NCBI GenBank assembly: GCA_002898215.1
Contig: BEIF01000001.1
Span: 539,501 to 603,500 of the forward strand
Length of the DNA: 64,000 nt
Origin: a bacterium HR29
Lineage (GTDB): Bacteria > Chloroflexota > Dehalococcoidia > Tepidiformales > Tepidiformaceae
Direction of reading: 5' to 3'
Below the pieces are notes generated by a model. That model did not search any database. It was not told the origin of the DNA and was given only the letters and a program-made list of their open reading frames with translations. Positions 24,686-38,800 of the stretch are shown here, piece by piece (the first letter of the stretch is position 1; each line of letters begins with the position of its first letter). Both the position numbers and the translations under genes were made by a program.

Positions 24686-25903
24686 ATGCGCGACGCTCTC
24701 ATCTGCGGCGCCCTTCGAACCCCGGTCGGCCGGTACGGCGGCACCCTGCGCGATGTTTCCGCCGAGACGCTGGCCGGGCTCGTGGTCGAGGCCATCGTGG
24801 AGCGCTACGGGCTCAAGCCCGAGGCGATCGACGACGTCATCTTCGGGCAGTGCTATCCGAACGGCGAGAACCCTGCCATCGGCCGGATCGCCGCGCTCCG
24901 CGCCGGGCTCCCCGTGGAGGTTCCCGGCTTCCAGCTCGATCGGCGCTGCGGTTCGGGGCTCCAGGCCATCTGCCTTGCCGCAATGGAAATCCAGACGGGG
25001 GTCGCCGACCTCGTGCTTGCCGGCGGGGTCGAAAGCATGAGCCAGGCCGAGTTCTACACGTTGAACCTGCGCTGGGGGCCGAACCGAGGCCACGTCCAGC
25101 TCTACGACCGTCTCGACCGCGCCCGGGTCACCGCCGGGTGCGAATCGAAGTATCCCGTGTACGGCGGAATGCTCGAGACGGCGGAGAACGTCCGTCGCCA
25201 GTACCGGATTTCGCGGGAGGAGCAGGACGCGTACGCCCTGCGCAGCCATCAGCGGGCGGTGGCCGCCTGGGACGCGGGGAAGTTCCAGGACCACATCGTG
25301 CCGGTCCCGGTGCCGCAGCGACGTGGTGAGCCGATCCTCTTCACGCAGGATGAGCATCCGCGGCGGGACACGACCCTCGAGGCGCTGGCGAAGCTCCGTC
25401 CCGTCCGGATCGACGTCGACCCGGAGGCGACGGTGACCGCCGGAAACGCCAGCGGCGAGAACGACGCCGCTGCGGTGGCCATCGTCGCGTCGCCCCAGGC
25501 GGCGGCGCGGTACGGCCTCCAGCCCCTGGCGGTCCTGCGTGGTTGGGCGGTTGCCGGCGTCCACCCGGCCTACATGGGCATGGGCCCGGTGCCTGCCACC
25601 AAGAAGCTCCTCGACCGGCTCGGACTTCGCCTGAGCGACATCGACCTCATCGAGCTGAACGAGGCCTTCGCCGTCCAAGTGCTGGCGGTCACGAGGGAAT
25701 GGGGCTTCACGGAGGCGGACTTCGAGCGCCTGAACGTCAACGGGGGCGGTATCAGCCTCGGCCACCCTGTCGGAGCGACAGGTGTCCGCATCCTCGCCGA
25801 CCTCCTCCCGGAGATGCACCGGCGAGGCGCCCGGTACGCGCTCGAGACCATGTGCATCGGCGGCGGCCAGGGCATCGCCGCCGTCTTCGAGCGGGTGGCC
25901 TGA
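24686..25903 (+). CDS. acetyl-CoA C-acyltransferase (thiolase), 405 aa
   Basis: A canonical thiolase of beta-oxidation or ketogenesis, with the nucleophilic Cys88 in DRRCGSGLQAI, the His of GGGISLGHPVGATG and the second Cys in MCIGGGQG all intact. AGGVESMS and IELNEAFAVQ are also as expected. This differs from the thiolase at 12791, where the nucleophile region is changed. The ATG at 24686 follows GAGGAGGCAAG. The gene stands alone: the region after it is non-coding or pseudogenic, so the pathway cannot be assigned. Confidence 0.93.
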   Translation: MRDALICGALRTPVGRYGGTLRDVSAETLAGLVVEAIVERYGLKPEAIDDVIFGQCYPNGENPAIGRIAALRAGLPVEVPGFQLDRRCGSGLQAICLAAMEIQTGVADLVLAGGVESMSQAEFYTLNLRWGPNRGHVQLYDRLDRARVTAGCESKYPVYGGMLETAENVRRQYRISREEQDAYALRSHQRAVAAWDAGKFQDHIVPVPVPQRRGEPILFTQDEHPRRDTTLEALAKLRPVRIDVDPEATVTAGNASGENDAAAVAIVASPQAAARYGLQPLAVLRGWAVAGVHPAYMGMGPVPATKKLLDRLGLRLSDIDLIELNEAFAVQVLAVTREWGFTEADFERLNVNGGGISLGHPVGATGVRILADLLPEMHRRGARYALETMCIGGGQGIAAVFERVA

Positions 25904-26134
25904 GCCAGCTCGCTCCTAGGCTCCCGCCACCGGCGAAATGCGGCGCGGGGGCAACGGGACGGGGGCACCACGCCTGCGGCTCGGATGCCGGCCAGCTGCC
26001 GGGGCGACGGGCCCGCCACGGCGAACGCCGAAGCTTTCTTCCCGACGGGCGTGCCCTGGGCCCTCGGTTCCGAATAGGGGCTGGGTGGCGAGTGCCTCCA
26101 CCGACAGGGACGCAGCGCTGGAGGGAAGGGCGGC

Positions 26135-26331
26135 GAATGGTCCCGTGGCCAACCTGATGCGCATCGGCGAGCTCGCGGCCCGCACGGGGCTCTCCATCGA
26201 CCGAATCCGGGTTTGGGAGCGTCGCTACCGGCTCGTGTAGCTGGTGAGGAGCGCGGGCGGATTCCGCCTCCTCTACAGCGAGGAGGACCTCCAGACCCTC
26301 CTCGCGATGCGCGACTTGGTCGAGTCGGGGG
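26135..26331 (+). pseudogene. truncated, stop-containing copy of the 5' end of the carH/merR gene at 50012
   Basis: These 197 bp match 50002-50195 with three substitutions and one 3-bp insertion. The copy starts 10 bp before the MerR start codon and covers the DNA-binding helix-turn-helix (RIGELAARTGLSIDRIRVWERRYRLV), whose next codon, CAG in the intact gene, is TAG here. Both ends of the match are sharp. The copy cannot make a complete regulator. Confidence 0.9.
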
Positions 26332-26645
26332 CCGCTGCCGTCGGCGCTGGACCTGTGCGCATCTACCTCCGCCACCTCCTTCCGAACCTCCTCCCGCAGG
26401 TGGCCGTGCTCGCCGTGGTGCGGTACTCGCACGTTATCCTCGGCATCGGGACCCTCTCCTTCCTCGGCGTTGGCATCCAGCCGCCTCGCCCGGAATGGGG
26501 AGCCATGCTCCACGATTCCATGCCCTACTTCTACCGGGCTCCACACCTCCTCCTCGCTCCCTTCGGCGCGACCCTCTTCGTCTGCCTCGCTCTGGCAGCG
26601 GCAGGGGAGCGCCTGCGGCGAACCCTCGACCCCAAGCTTCGATGA
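26332..26645 (+). pseudogene. 3' fragment of a DppC/OppC-type peptide ABC permease gene
   Basis: Directly after the MerR fragment the frame continues as GAGPVRIYLRHLLPNLLPQ, the cytoplasmic coupling loop of DppC/OppC permeases, then two membrane helices and the usual ending RRTLDPKLR at the stop at 26645. About two thirds of a normal permease (all N-terminal helices) is missing, and no other transporter gene is nearby. A GTG at 26244 would open a 133-residue MerR-permease chimera, which is unlikely to work. Confidence 0.8.
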
Positions 26646-26991
26646 CCGGGGACAGCCTCCGAGCGGCCCCACCGCCTCCCCTCTCCGTGCCTATGCCCGT
26701 CGGGCCGGCCCATGCTGTGCGGCATCGGCGACGCTCGTGGTGCGGGCACGCCCCCGCGACCGCCTCAACGGCGATTCGCCGATGCCCTCCCGTTCCTCAC
26801 CGAACGAACCCCTCAGGGGATGTCGTCCTGAACCGGTACCGTCGGTATAGTAAATGGCCACCGGGTGTCGGGAGGGCGCGAAGGCTGCCTAGGGCGACGT
26901 CGGGGGGACGCCGGCCGTGCGCATTCGGCGTACGCCGCATCCCGCTTCGCCGGTTGGTGCAAGCTGGCCACGGGCTCGGGGGAAGGAAGGC
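26646..26991. other. 346-bp gene-free region upstream of the defence locus, with a possible -10 box
   Basis: No gene is convincing on either strand. TATAGT at 26846-26851 is a good -10 box and is the only AT-rich spot, but no matching -35 lies 16-18 bp upstream. If used, the transcript would have a leader of about 135 bases before the helicase start at 26992. Confidence 0.35.
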
Positions 26992-29850
26992 ATGAACGTC
27001 GGGTCGATCGTCCGCTTCCGCAACCGCGACTGGGTGGTCCTGGCGAGCGATGACGCGGACACCGTCCTGCTCCGGCCGCTCACGGGCGTCAGCGAGGATG
27101 CCGTGGGTGTCCATCGGCGGCTCTCCGAACTCATCGCCTATTCAATCCCCACGGAGCGCATCGAGCCCTCCGCCTTTCCCCTACCCGACCCGTCGTCGGT
27201 GGCCGACGCCCAGAGCGTACACCTCCTCTGGCAGGCGGCTCGCCTGCTGCTGCGGGAAGGGGCGACCCCGTTCCGTTCCCTCGGGAGGATCTCGGCCCGG
27301 CCACGGACGTACCAACTCGTACCCCTCATGATGGCCCTCAGGCTCGACCCCGTCCGCCTGCTCATCGCCGACGACGTGGGCGTTGGCAAGACGGTGGAGG
27401 CCGGCCTCATCGTCCGTGAGCTGTGGGACCGGGGCGAAATTCGTCGTGTGGCGGTGCTCTGCCCACCCTACCTCTCCGACTGGTGGCGGATGGAGCTGGA
27501 GGAGAAGTTCCACCTCGAGCCTGTGGTTATCGGGCCCGGTACGGTCGGCCGCCTCGAGCGAGAAGTCCCGCCCGGGCGCACCCTTTACGAACACTTCCCT
27601 GTCCAGGTCATCAGCATCGATTTCATCAAAACCGAACGGAACCGGCCCGCGTTCCTCCTGAAGGCGCCGGAGCTCGTCATCGTCGACGAGGCCCATGGGG
27701 CGACGCCCGCGGAGTCCGGCGACCGGCACCTGCGGTACAAGCTAGTGCGGGAATTGGCCGAGGACCCCCACCGGCACCTGCTTCTACTTACGGCGACCCC
27801 CCACAGCGGCATCCCCGGAGCGTTCCAGAAGCTTCTCGGGCTCCTGAAGCCGGAGTTCGAGACGTGGGACTTCTCCAACCTCTCGGAGATGCAGCGGGCG
27901 AAGCTCGCGCGCCACTTCGTCCAGCGAACGCGAGCGGACATCGAACGCGACTGGGAGGACCGCCCCTGCTTCCCCACTCGGAAGCCGGTCGAGGTAACCT
28001 ACCGCCTCTCTCCCGCGTATTCGGAGCTCTTCTACGACGTGCATCGCTTTTGCGGGAGGATCGTCGAGAGCGGCGAGCAGCTCGAGTGGAACCGGCGGCG
28101 GATGCGGTGGTGGGGCGCTCTCGCCCTCCTCCGCTGCGTCATGTCGAGCCCCCGGGCGGCAGTCGTGGCCCTCCGGAATCGGGCCGGAGACGGGGCCCTC
28201 GAGGCCGAAGTCGACGAAGAGGACATGGCCGACGCCGTCGTCGAGCCGAGCGAACAGCTCGCCTTCGATGAGGCCCCGACGCCGCTCCTCGCCCGCCTGG
28301 AGGGCGCCCTCGAGCCGGGGGAACGTGAGGCCCTCCAACGATTCGCGCGGAAGGCGGCCGAGATCACTCGGGAGGACGACACTAAGCTCCGCGGCTGCCT
28401 CGAAGCGGTCCGCTCCCTCCTCCGCGAAGGGCATCACCCCATCATCTGGTGCTATTACGTCGAAACGGCCGAGTACGTCGCCGAGGCGATCCGCTCCGAG
28501 CTCGTCCCGGAGTTCCCCGACCTCCAGGTGGCCTGCATCACCGGCCGCCTGGACGACGACGAGCGGCGGATGAAGGTCGAGGAGCTGATGGCGGAGCACC
28601 GCCGGGTCCTGGTGGCTACGGATTGCCTGTCGGAAGGGGTGAACCTGCAGAAGGGGTTCACGGCCGTCCTCCACTACGACCTCCCTTGGAACCCGAACCG
28701 CCTCGAGCAGCGCGAGGGGCGCGTCGACCGCTTCGGCCAGGAGCGGGACGAGGTGAAGGCCGTCCGTTACTACGGCGCGGACAACCCGGTCGACGCAGCC
28801 GTCCTCCGGGTTCTCCTCAACAAGGCCGAGGAGATCCGGCGCGCGCTCGGGACGTACGTGCCCGTGCCCGAGAACGCCCAACGCGTTGTGGAGGCGCTCG
28901 TCGACGTCCTCTTCCGGCGGCGGCGTCATAGCCTCGCCCTGCAGACCGCCCTCCCGCTACAACAGGACGGCGTGGAGGAGCTGCACCGGACCTGGGAGCT
29001 CGACGCCCAGCGCGAACGAGAAAGCCGCACCCGCTTCGCCCAGCGCGCCCTGAAACCGCAGGAGGTACGGCGGGAGCTCGAGGCGACGGATGCGGTGCTC
29101 GGCGACGCCGATGCGGTCCAGAACTTCGTGCTATCCGTCGCCAAGCGGCTCCAGCTCAACATCTGGCAGTCGAAGTCGAAGGATGTCTGGAAGGTGGGGA
29201 CGGCGACCACTGGGCTCCACGGTCTCCCCGAGAGCATCCGCGAGGCGCTGCCGAGGTCGGCCGCGGATACCTGGTCGATCACCTTCACGAGCCCGCCATC
29301 CGAAGGGGCGACCTACCTCGGCCGGAATCATCCCTTCGTGACCGCCCTAGCGCGGTACGTGTTCGAACAGGCTCTCGAAGGAGTCGACGAAGCCGTCGCA
29401 GCCCGCTGCGGCGCGCTCCGCACTCGGGCGGTGAGGAAGCTCACCACGCTCCTCCTCCTTCGGCCCCGCTTCTTCCTCGGAGAGGCTGGACGCCCGCCCC
29501 TCCTCGCCGAGGAGGTCCTCGTCTGCGGCTTCGAGGGCTTCTCCGAACGGTGGCTGCGCCCCGCGGAGGCGCTCCCCCTGCTCTCCGCCGAGTCGACGAG
29601 CAACATGCCGTTGGAGGAGAAACGGGACCTCGTGTCCCTCGTCCTCGAGGAAGTGCGCGCCGCACTGACGGCGGACGCGTTGGACCATCCCCTGCGTGTC
29701 ATCCTCGCCGAGCGGGGCGAGGAGCTCGCGGAGTCACATCGGAGGGTCCGCCAGAGCGTGGGCCAGTACATCCGCGGCTTCAGCGTGCGGAGCCACTGGC
29801 CGCCCGACGTGCTCGGACTGCTCGTTCTCCAGCCCGAGGTGGGAGGATAG
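26992..29850 (+). CDS. SNF2-family helicase, DrmD-like, 952 aa
   Basis: A superfamily 2 helicase/translocase. The Walker A is DDVGVGKT at 127-134, the Walker B box DEAH at 232-235, motif III TATPHSG at 267-273, and the second RecA domain spans about 480-585 with LPWNPNRLEQREGRVDRFGQ as motifs V-VI. The remaining 350 residues are helical with no motif I know. DrmD of class 1 DISARM is a SNF2-like helicase of similar size placed directly before its methylase gene, as here. The stop overlaps the ribosome-binding site of the next gene, so the two are coupled. GGAAGGAAGG precedes the ATG. It could also be a generic HepA/RapA-type DNA translocase. Confidence 0.88.
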   Translation: MNVGSIVRFRNRDWVVLASDDADTVLLRPLTGVSEDAVGVHRRLSELIAYSIPTERIEPSAFPLPDPSSVADAQSVHLLWQAARLLLREGATPFRSLGRISARPRTYQLVPLMMALRLDPVRLLIADDVGVGKTVEAGLIVRELWDRGEIRRVAVLCPPYLSDWWRMELEEKFHLEPVVIGPGTVGRLEREVPPGRTLYEHFPVQVISIDFIKTERNRPAFLLKAPELVIVDEAHGATPAESGDRHLRYKLVRELAEDPHRHLLLLTATPHSGIPGAFQKLLGLLKPEFETWDFSNLSEMQRAKLARHFVQRTRADIERDWEDRPCFPTRKPVEVTYRLSPAYSELFYDVHRFCGRIVESGEQLEWNRRRMRWWGALALLRCVMSSPRAAVVALRNRAGDGALEAEVDEEDMADAVVEPSEQLAFDEAPTPLLARLEGALEPGEREALQRFARKAAEITREDDTKLRGCLEAVRSLLREGHHPIIWCYYVETAEYVAEAIRSELVPEFPDLQVACITGRLDDDERRMKVEELMAEHRRVLVATDCLSEGVNLQKGFTAVLHYDLPWNPNRLEQREGRVDRFGQERDEVKAVRYYGADNPVDAAVLRVLLNKAEEIRRALGTYVPVPENAQRVVEALVDVLFRRRRHSLALQTALPLQQDGVEELHRTWELDAQRERESRTRFAQRALKPQEVRRELEATDAVLGDADAVQNFVLSVAKRLQLNIWQSKSKDVWKVGTATTGLHGLPESIREALPRSAADTWSITFTSPPSEGATYLGRNHPFVTALARYVFEQALEGVDEAVAARCGALRTRAVRKLTTLLLLRPRFFLGEAGRPPLLAEEVLVCGFEGFSERWLRPAEALPLLSAESTSNMPLEEKRDLVSLVLEEVRAALTADALDHPLRVILAERGEELAESHRRVRQSVGQYIRGFSVRSHWPPDVLGLLVLQPEVGG

Positions 29851-29852
29851 CC

Positions 29853-34046
<4,194 letters not shown>

Positions 34047-34194
34047 ACCGCGTCAGGGTGACTGGCGGCCGGCACCAAGGTGGTTGTAGCGAGCGTTCCC
34101 TCCGGGCTCGACGGCGACCGTATACCTTCCTTGTCGGGCTTGCCGCGTCTGGAGGAAGTATCCTCAACCCGTCGAGTGGCACCGGGAGGTAGGA

Positions 34195-35742
34195 ATGGGC
34201 ACGGTCGAGACCACCATGGCGCCGGTTCGGAACCTTGTCGACCAGGTTGCCGAGGCACAGCTCCGGCTCCCCGAAATCCAGCGCGCGTACGTCTGGACGC
34301 GGACACAGGTTCGAGACCTGCTCGACTCGCTCTACCGCGGCTACCCCGTCGGTACGGTGCTCATCTGGGAGACGGACGAGGAGCTCCGCTCGCGGACCGT
34401 CGAAGCGCCCGTCTCGACCCGCTCGTCGTCTTCTTCGAACGGTGGCCGGTTCCTCCTCGACGGGCAACAACGGCTCACGTCACTCGCGAAGGTGTTCGTG
34501 ACCCGCGAAGTCGACATCCGCTTCAACATCGAGACGGAGGAATTCCAGGTCGCGAACGCTGCCGTCTGCTCCGACCCGCGGTTCGTGCCGGTCTCGGACG
34601 TCTTCCAGAAGGGGGCCGTTTCGGTCGCCCTCGAGCGCGACCTTCTCTCCCGTCCCGACCGCGAACTGATTCTTTCCCGCCTGAACAAACTGGAGAGAAT
34701 TGCCGACTACCCCGTTCCGGTCCATGTGCTCAAGGGCTTCGACTACGAGGAGGTGACCGATATCTTCGTCCGGGTCAACTCCAAGGGCACACGGCTGCGG
34801 GAAGCGGAGCTTGCCATCGCCCGGCTGGCCTTCCGCTTGCCGGGCATGGTGACGGACGAGCTGGGAGCCTTTCGGGACCGCCTTGCCATCGCGAACTTCG
34901 ACATCGAACTGCGATTCCTCGTCCGCGCCCTAACCGCCGTGGCCACCGGCCAAAGCGGCTTCCGCCAGCTGGCGTTCGTTCCCGAGGAGACGCTCCGTGA
35001 GGCGTGGCGGAAGACGCGGCGAGCTCTGGAATACTTCCTGAACCTGCTTCGCCAGAACCTTGGCATCGAATCGGCAGATTGGCTGCCGTCTCTCAACGCC
35101 ATCGTCGTTCCAGTGGCCTATCTCGCACGTCACGATGACCCGCGTGAGGCGGACACGGTCGGCCTCCTCCGATGGTTCGTGCTCGCGTCCACCTGGCAGA
35201 GGTATGCCGGAGCCGCCGAAACTGCCATGGACCAGGATTTGCGGGCCCTCGAATCACCGGAGCCCTTCAGGGTCCTCGAAGAGCATTTGGTCCAGGCGGT
35301 TGGCCGGACAACGGTTTCTGCCGACGACCTTGACGACGCGGGGTCGACCAGCTCCTTCTTCCTGCCGATGTTCCTCGCCTGCCGCCATCGAGGTGCCGTC
35401 GACTGGTGGACGGGCGTTCGGCTCAGCTCGACCAACCTCGGCACCGATCATTTGCTGGAGCTCCACCACATCTTCCCGAAGGCGCTCGTGAAGCACCGAT
35501 ACCCCAAGAGGGACGTGAACGAGCTGGCCAACCTTGCCTTCCTTTCCCGCCGCGCCAATGCCGAAATCAGTGCCAAGGAGCCGATCGAATACCTTAGCCA
35601 GATCGCGGAGGAGAGGCTCACCACCCAGTTCGTGCCGCTCGACCGTGAGCTGTGGAAGGTGGACCGATTCCAGGACTTCCTGGCCGCGCGGAGGGCATTG
35701 CTCGCACGGGGGATCAACGAGTTCCTTTCGTCGCTGCGGTGA
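34195..35742 (+). CDS. DUF262 protein with C-terminal HNH-like nuclease, GmrSD/BrxU-like, 515 aa
   Basis: The N-terminal DUF262 domain shows LRLPEIQRAYVWTRTQ at 24-39 and the hallmark LLDGQQRLTSL near 86-97, a ParB/Srx-like NTPase fold. The C-terminal part has LELHHIFPKALVKHR near 420-434 and NELANLAFLSRRAN near 442-455, which fit an HNH nuclease. This pairing is found in type IV restriction enzymes such as GmrSD and BrxU, which use nucleotides to cut phage DNA with modified bases. The gene sits 148 bp after the methylase and 155 bp before the giant helicase on the same strand, with GGGAGGTAGGA before its ATG. It may be an embedded type IV partner or a functional subunit of the locus. Confidence 0.88.
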   Translation: MGTVETTMAPVRNLVDQVAEAQLRLPEIQRAYVWTRTQVRDLLDSLYRGYPVGTVLIWETDEELRSRTVEAPVSTRSSSSSNGGRFLLDGQQRLTSLAKVFVTREVDIRFNIETEEFQVANAAVCSDPRFVPVSDVFQKGAVSVALERDLLSRPDRELILSRLNKLERIADYPVPVHVLKGFDYEEVTDIFVRVNSKGTRLREAELAIARLAFRLPGMVTDELGAFRDRLAIANFDIELRFLVRALTAVATGQSGFRQLAFVPEETLREAWRKTRRALEYFLNLLRQNLGIESADWLPSLNAIVVPVAYLARHDDPREADTVGLLRWFVLASTWQRYAGAAETAMDQDLRALESPEPFRVLEEHLVQAVGRTTVSADDLDDAGSTSSFFLPMFLACRHRGAVDWWTGVRLSSTNLGTDHLLELHHIFPKALVKHRYPKRDVNELANLAFLSRRANAEISAKEPIEYLSQIAEERLTTQFVPLDRELWKVDRFQDFLAARRALLARGINEFLSSLR

Positions 35743-35897
35743 GAGATGGGCACGTCGCGAGCCCGGGCGCGTTACTTGACCGACTGGTTGCGGAGACGAT
35801 TACGGAGTGGCACCCCATCTCCGTACCTCGGCCCAGGCGGTGTCGCGACGGGACGCGATGCGGTCCCGCGCGCAGGGCGCTCCCTGGGGGAGGCCGA

Positions 35898-38800
35898 ATG
35901 AGCGTCTTCGCCTTGCATCGGCGCTTGATGGAGGACTACGCGGATTTCATCCGCTCCTTCGTCGCCATCCGGGACGAGCGCGCCCGGCAGTTCGTCGAGC
36001 GGGAGCTCCTGGAAGCTGCGCGGCTCTGGCCGGAGCCACTCCTCCAGCTTTCGCCGGCCTACCAGCGGGACGCGAGCGTCGACGAGCTCGTCGCCGAAGG
36101 AGTCCTCCACCCGGAGGCGGCCCGGATCTTCCGCCGGGGCGAGCAGCCGCTCCGCCTCTTCCGCCACCAGGTGCAGGCGATCCGTGCGGCTCGGGCCGGC
36201 CGGAGCTTCGTGGTGACCTCCGGCACCGGCTCGGGAAAGACGCTCTGCTACCTGGTGCCCATCGTCGATACGGTGCTGAGGAACCCGGAGGTTCTTCGCC
36301 CGACTGCCATCATCGTCTACCCCATGAACGCCCTCGTGAACTCGCAGCTCCAGGCCCTGCGCGACCTGGAGGATGCGTATTGCAGGCGGACCGGCCGCCC
36401 CTTCCCCGTCCGCTTCGCCCGGTACACCGGCGATACACCCCAGGAGGAACGGGAGAGCATCCGCCGCGACCCGCCACACATCCTCCTCACCAACTACGTG
36501 ATGGCCGAGCTCATGCTGGTGCGCCCGGAGGACCACGGGCTCGTGCGCTCCCGGGCCGACCGCAACGAGCCGTTCTTCCTCGTCTTCGACGAGCTCCACA
36601 CGTACCGCGGACGGCAGGGTGCGGACGTCGCGATGCTCGTGAGACGGCTGAAGGCGCGGCTCGAATGCCCGAAGGTCATCCAGATCGGGACGAGCGCGAC
36701 CCTGGTGGCTCACCCGGACGCGACGCCCGAGGAGCGCCGGAGCACGGTGGCCGAGTTCGCCAGCACCTTCTTCGGCTCGAGACTCTCCCCCGACGACGTC
36801 ATCGAGGAGTCGCTCGAGCCGGCCACGGAGGGCGGCCCTCCCACGGCGACCGAGCTGCAAGCGGCCCTGCGGGAACCGCTCCCCGACAACCGCAAGGGCT
36901 TCCGGCGTCACGCGCTCGCCCGCTGGCTCGAGTTCGCCGTCGGGGTCGAGCCGGAAGCCGGCGGCCGTCTCCGGCGGCGCACCCCACGCACGCTCTCCGA
37001 CCTTGCCCAGGAGCTCGCCGAGGCGACGGGAGCGGCCCCACCGGAATGCCGCGCGGCACTCGAGCGCATCCTCCTCCGAGCGGCGGAGATGAACGCTTCC
37101 GAAGGGGAGAGCGCCGAGTTGAGGGAGCCGTTCTTCGCCTTCAAGCTCCACCAGTTCATCTCCCAGGGGAAGGCGCTCTACGCCACGCTGGAAGCGCCGG
37201 AAGTCCGCTCCTTCTCGATGGAGGGGGAGGTGGTCTCCGAGCGGCCGTACTTCCCGCTCCGGTTCTGCCGCCTCTGCGGGCACGAGTACTACCACGTCCT
37301 CCGGACGGACGACGCCTTCATTCCTTTTCCGGTCGGACAGGACGTGGACGAGGAGGACGCCCAGGCAGGCTACCTCACCATCGCCGACGAGTGGAGTGAG
37401 GAGCAGGTCCCCGACGAATGGTTCGATGCGCAAGGGCGGCTTCGTAGGCCGTGGAAGGACCGCGCCCCGCGTCCGGTGTGGGTGCGTCCCGATGGCACCT
37501 TCACCGACGCCGAGCCGGAGGAGGCTACCGCCACGAAGATGTGGTGGCAGGCGAAGCAGTTCTGGCTCTGCCTGCAGTGCGGCGAGTTCTACGACGGCCG
37601 GGACCAGGAGTTCCGGAAGCTCACCTACCTTTCGAGCGAAGGCCGCTCCTCTGCCACCACGGTCCTCGCGGCCTCGCTCCTCCGCCAGGCAGAGGCGACG
37701 GGCGCGGCCAGGCCCAAGCTGCTCACCTTCACCGATAGCCGTCAGGACGCTTCGCTCCAAGCCGGCCACTTCAACGACTTCGTGCGGACGGTCGTCCTCC
37801 GGTCTGCCCTCCACCGTGCGCTGCAGGAGCACGGTGAGCTCCGTTACGACGCGGTCGCCGACGAGACCGTGGCACGGATGGGCTTGGAGCTCCGCGACAT
37901 CGCCAAGAACCCCCTCCTGAGCCCCAGCTCCTCGGCCGCATCGAGCGTGTGGGAGGTCTTCACGGAGTTGACCGAATACCGGCTGTACGACGATCTCAGG
38001 AGGGGCTGGCGGGTGCTTATGCCGAACCTCGAGGAGGCGGGCCTGCTGGCCATCGACTACGAAGGGCTAGCCGAGACGTGCTCGAGAGATGATGTTTGGA
38101 GCGAAGTCCCGCTCCTCTGCGACTCCCCTCCCGAGAAGCGGGAGGAGGTCGTCCGCACGCTCCTCGACTACTTCCGCTACCACCGAGCGATTTACGCGCG
38201 GGTCTTCGAGCGCGACGACAACCTGCGCACGCTCGTCCGACGGGTCCAACAGGAGCTGAATACCTTCTGGGGCCTCGACGAGAACGAGCGGCTTACGGGT
38301 GCTCCTCGGTTCATCATCCGCGGAGGCCGAAGCGAGCTGCCGGACAAGGTGCCCATCCGTTTCCTCGGCCCGCGGACGCCCATTGGGAGGTACCTGCGGC
38401 GGGCCTTGGACCCCGACTCTCAGTCATTGAAGCTGGAGGCCATCCTACAGCCGCTCCTGACCGTGTTGACCGAGCAGGGCTTCCTGCGTGAGGAGGGGCT
38501 CCCGCGAACATCCCTTGTCGGTTACCGGCTGGATGCGGCGCGAATCGTCTGGCGGGTCGGAGACGGCACGCCGCGGCCCGACCCGGTGTACCGACGGGGC
38601 ACGGCTGAGGCCCCTCGGCGCCGGGCGAACCCCTACTTCCAGCGGCTCTACCAGGATGCGGCCGAGCAGTTCGGGTTCCTCGAGGCGCGAGAGCACACCG
38701 CCCAGGTGGTGGCCCCCGGCGAACGAGAGCGTCGGGAGCGGCGCTTCCGCTGGCTGCCTGAGGACCAGAACGACTTCAGCCTTGGCCGCCGCCTCCCATA

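Noticed and set aside
26244-26645. A functional 133-residue MerR-permease protein
   Set aside because: It would lack the DNA-binding helices and most membrane helices of its two parents; it reads as a scar.
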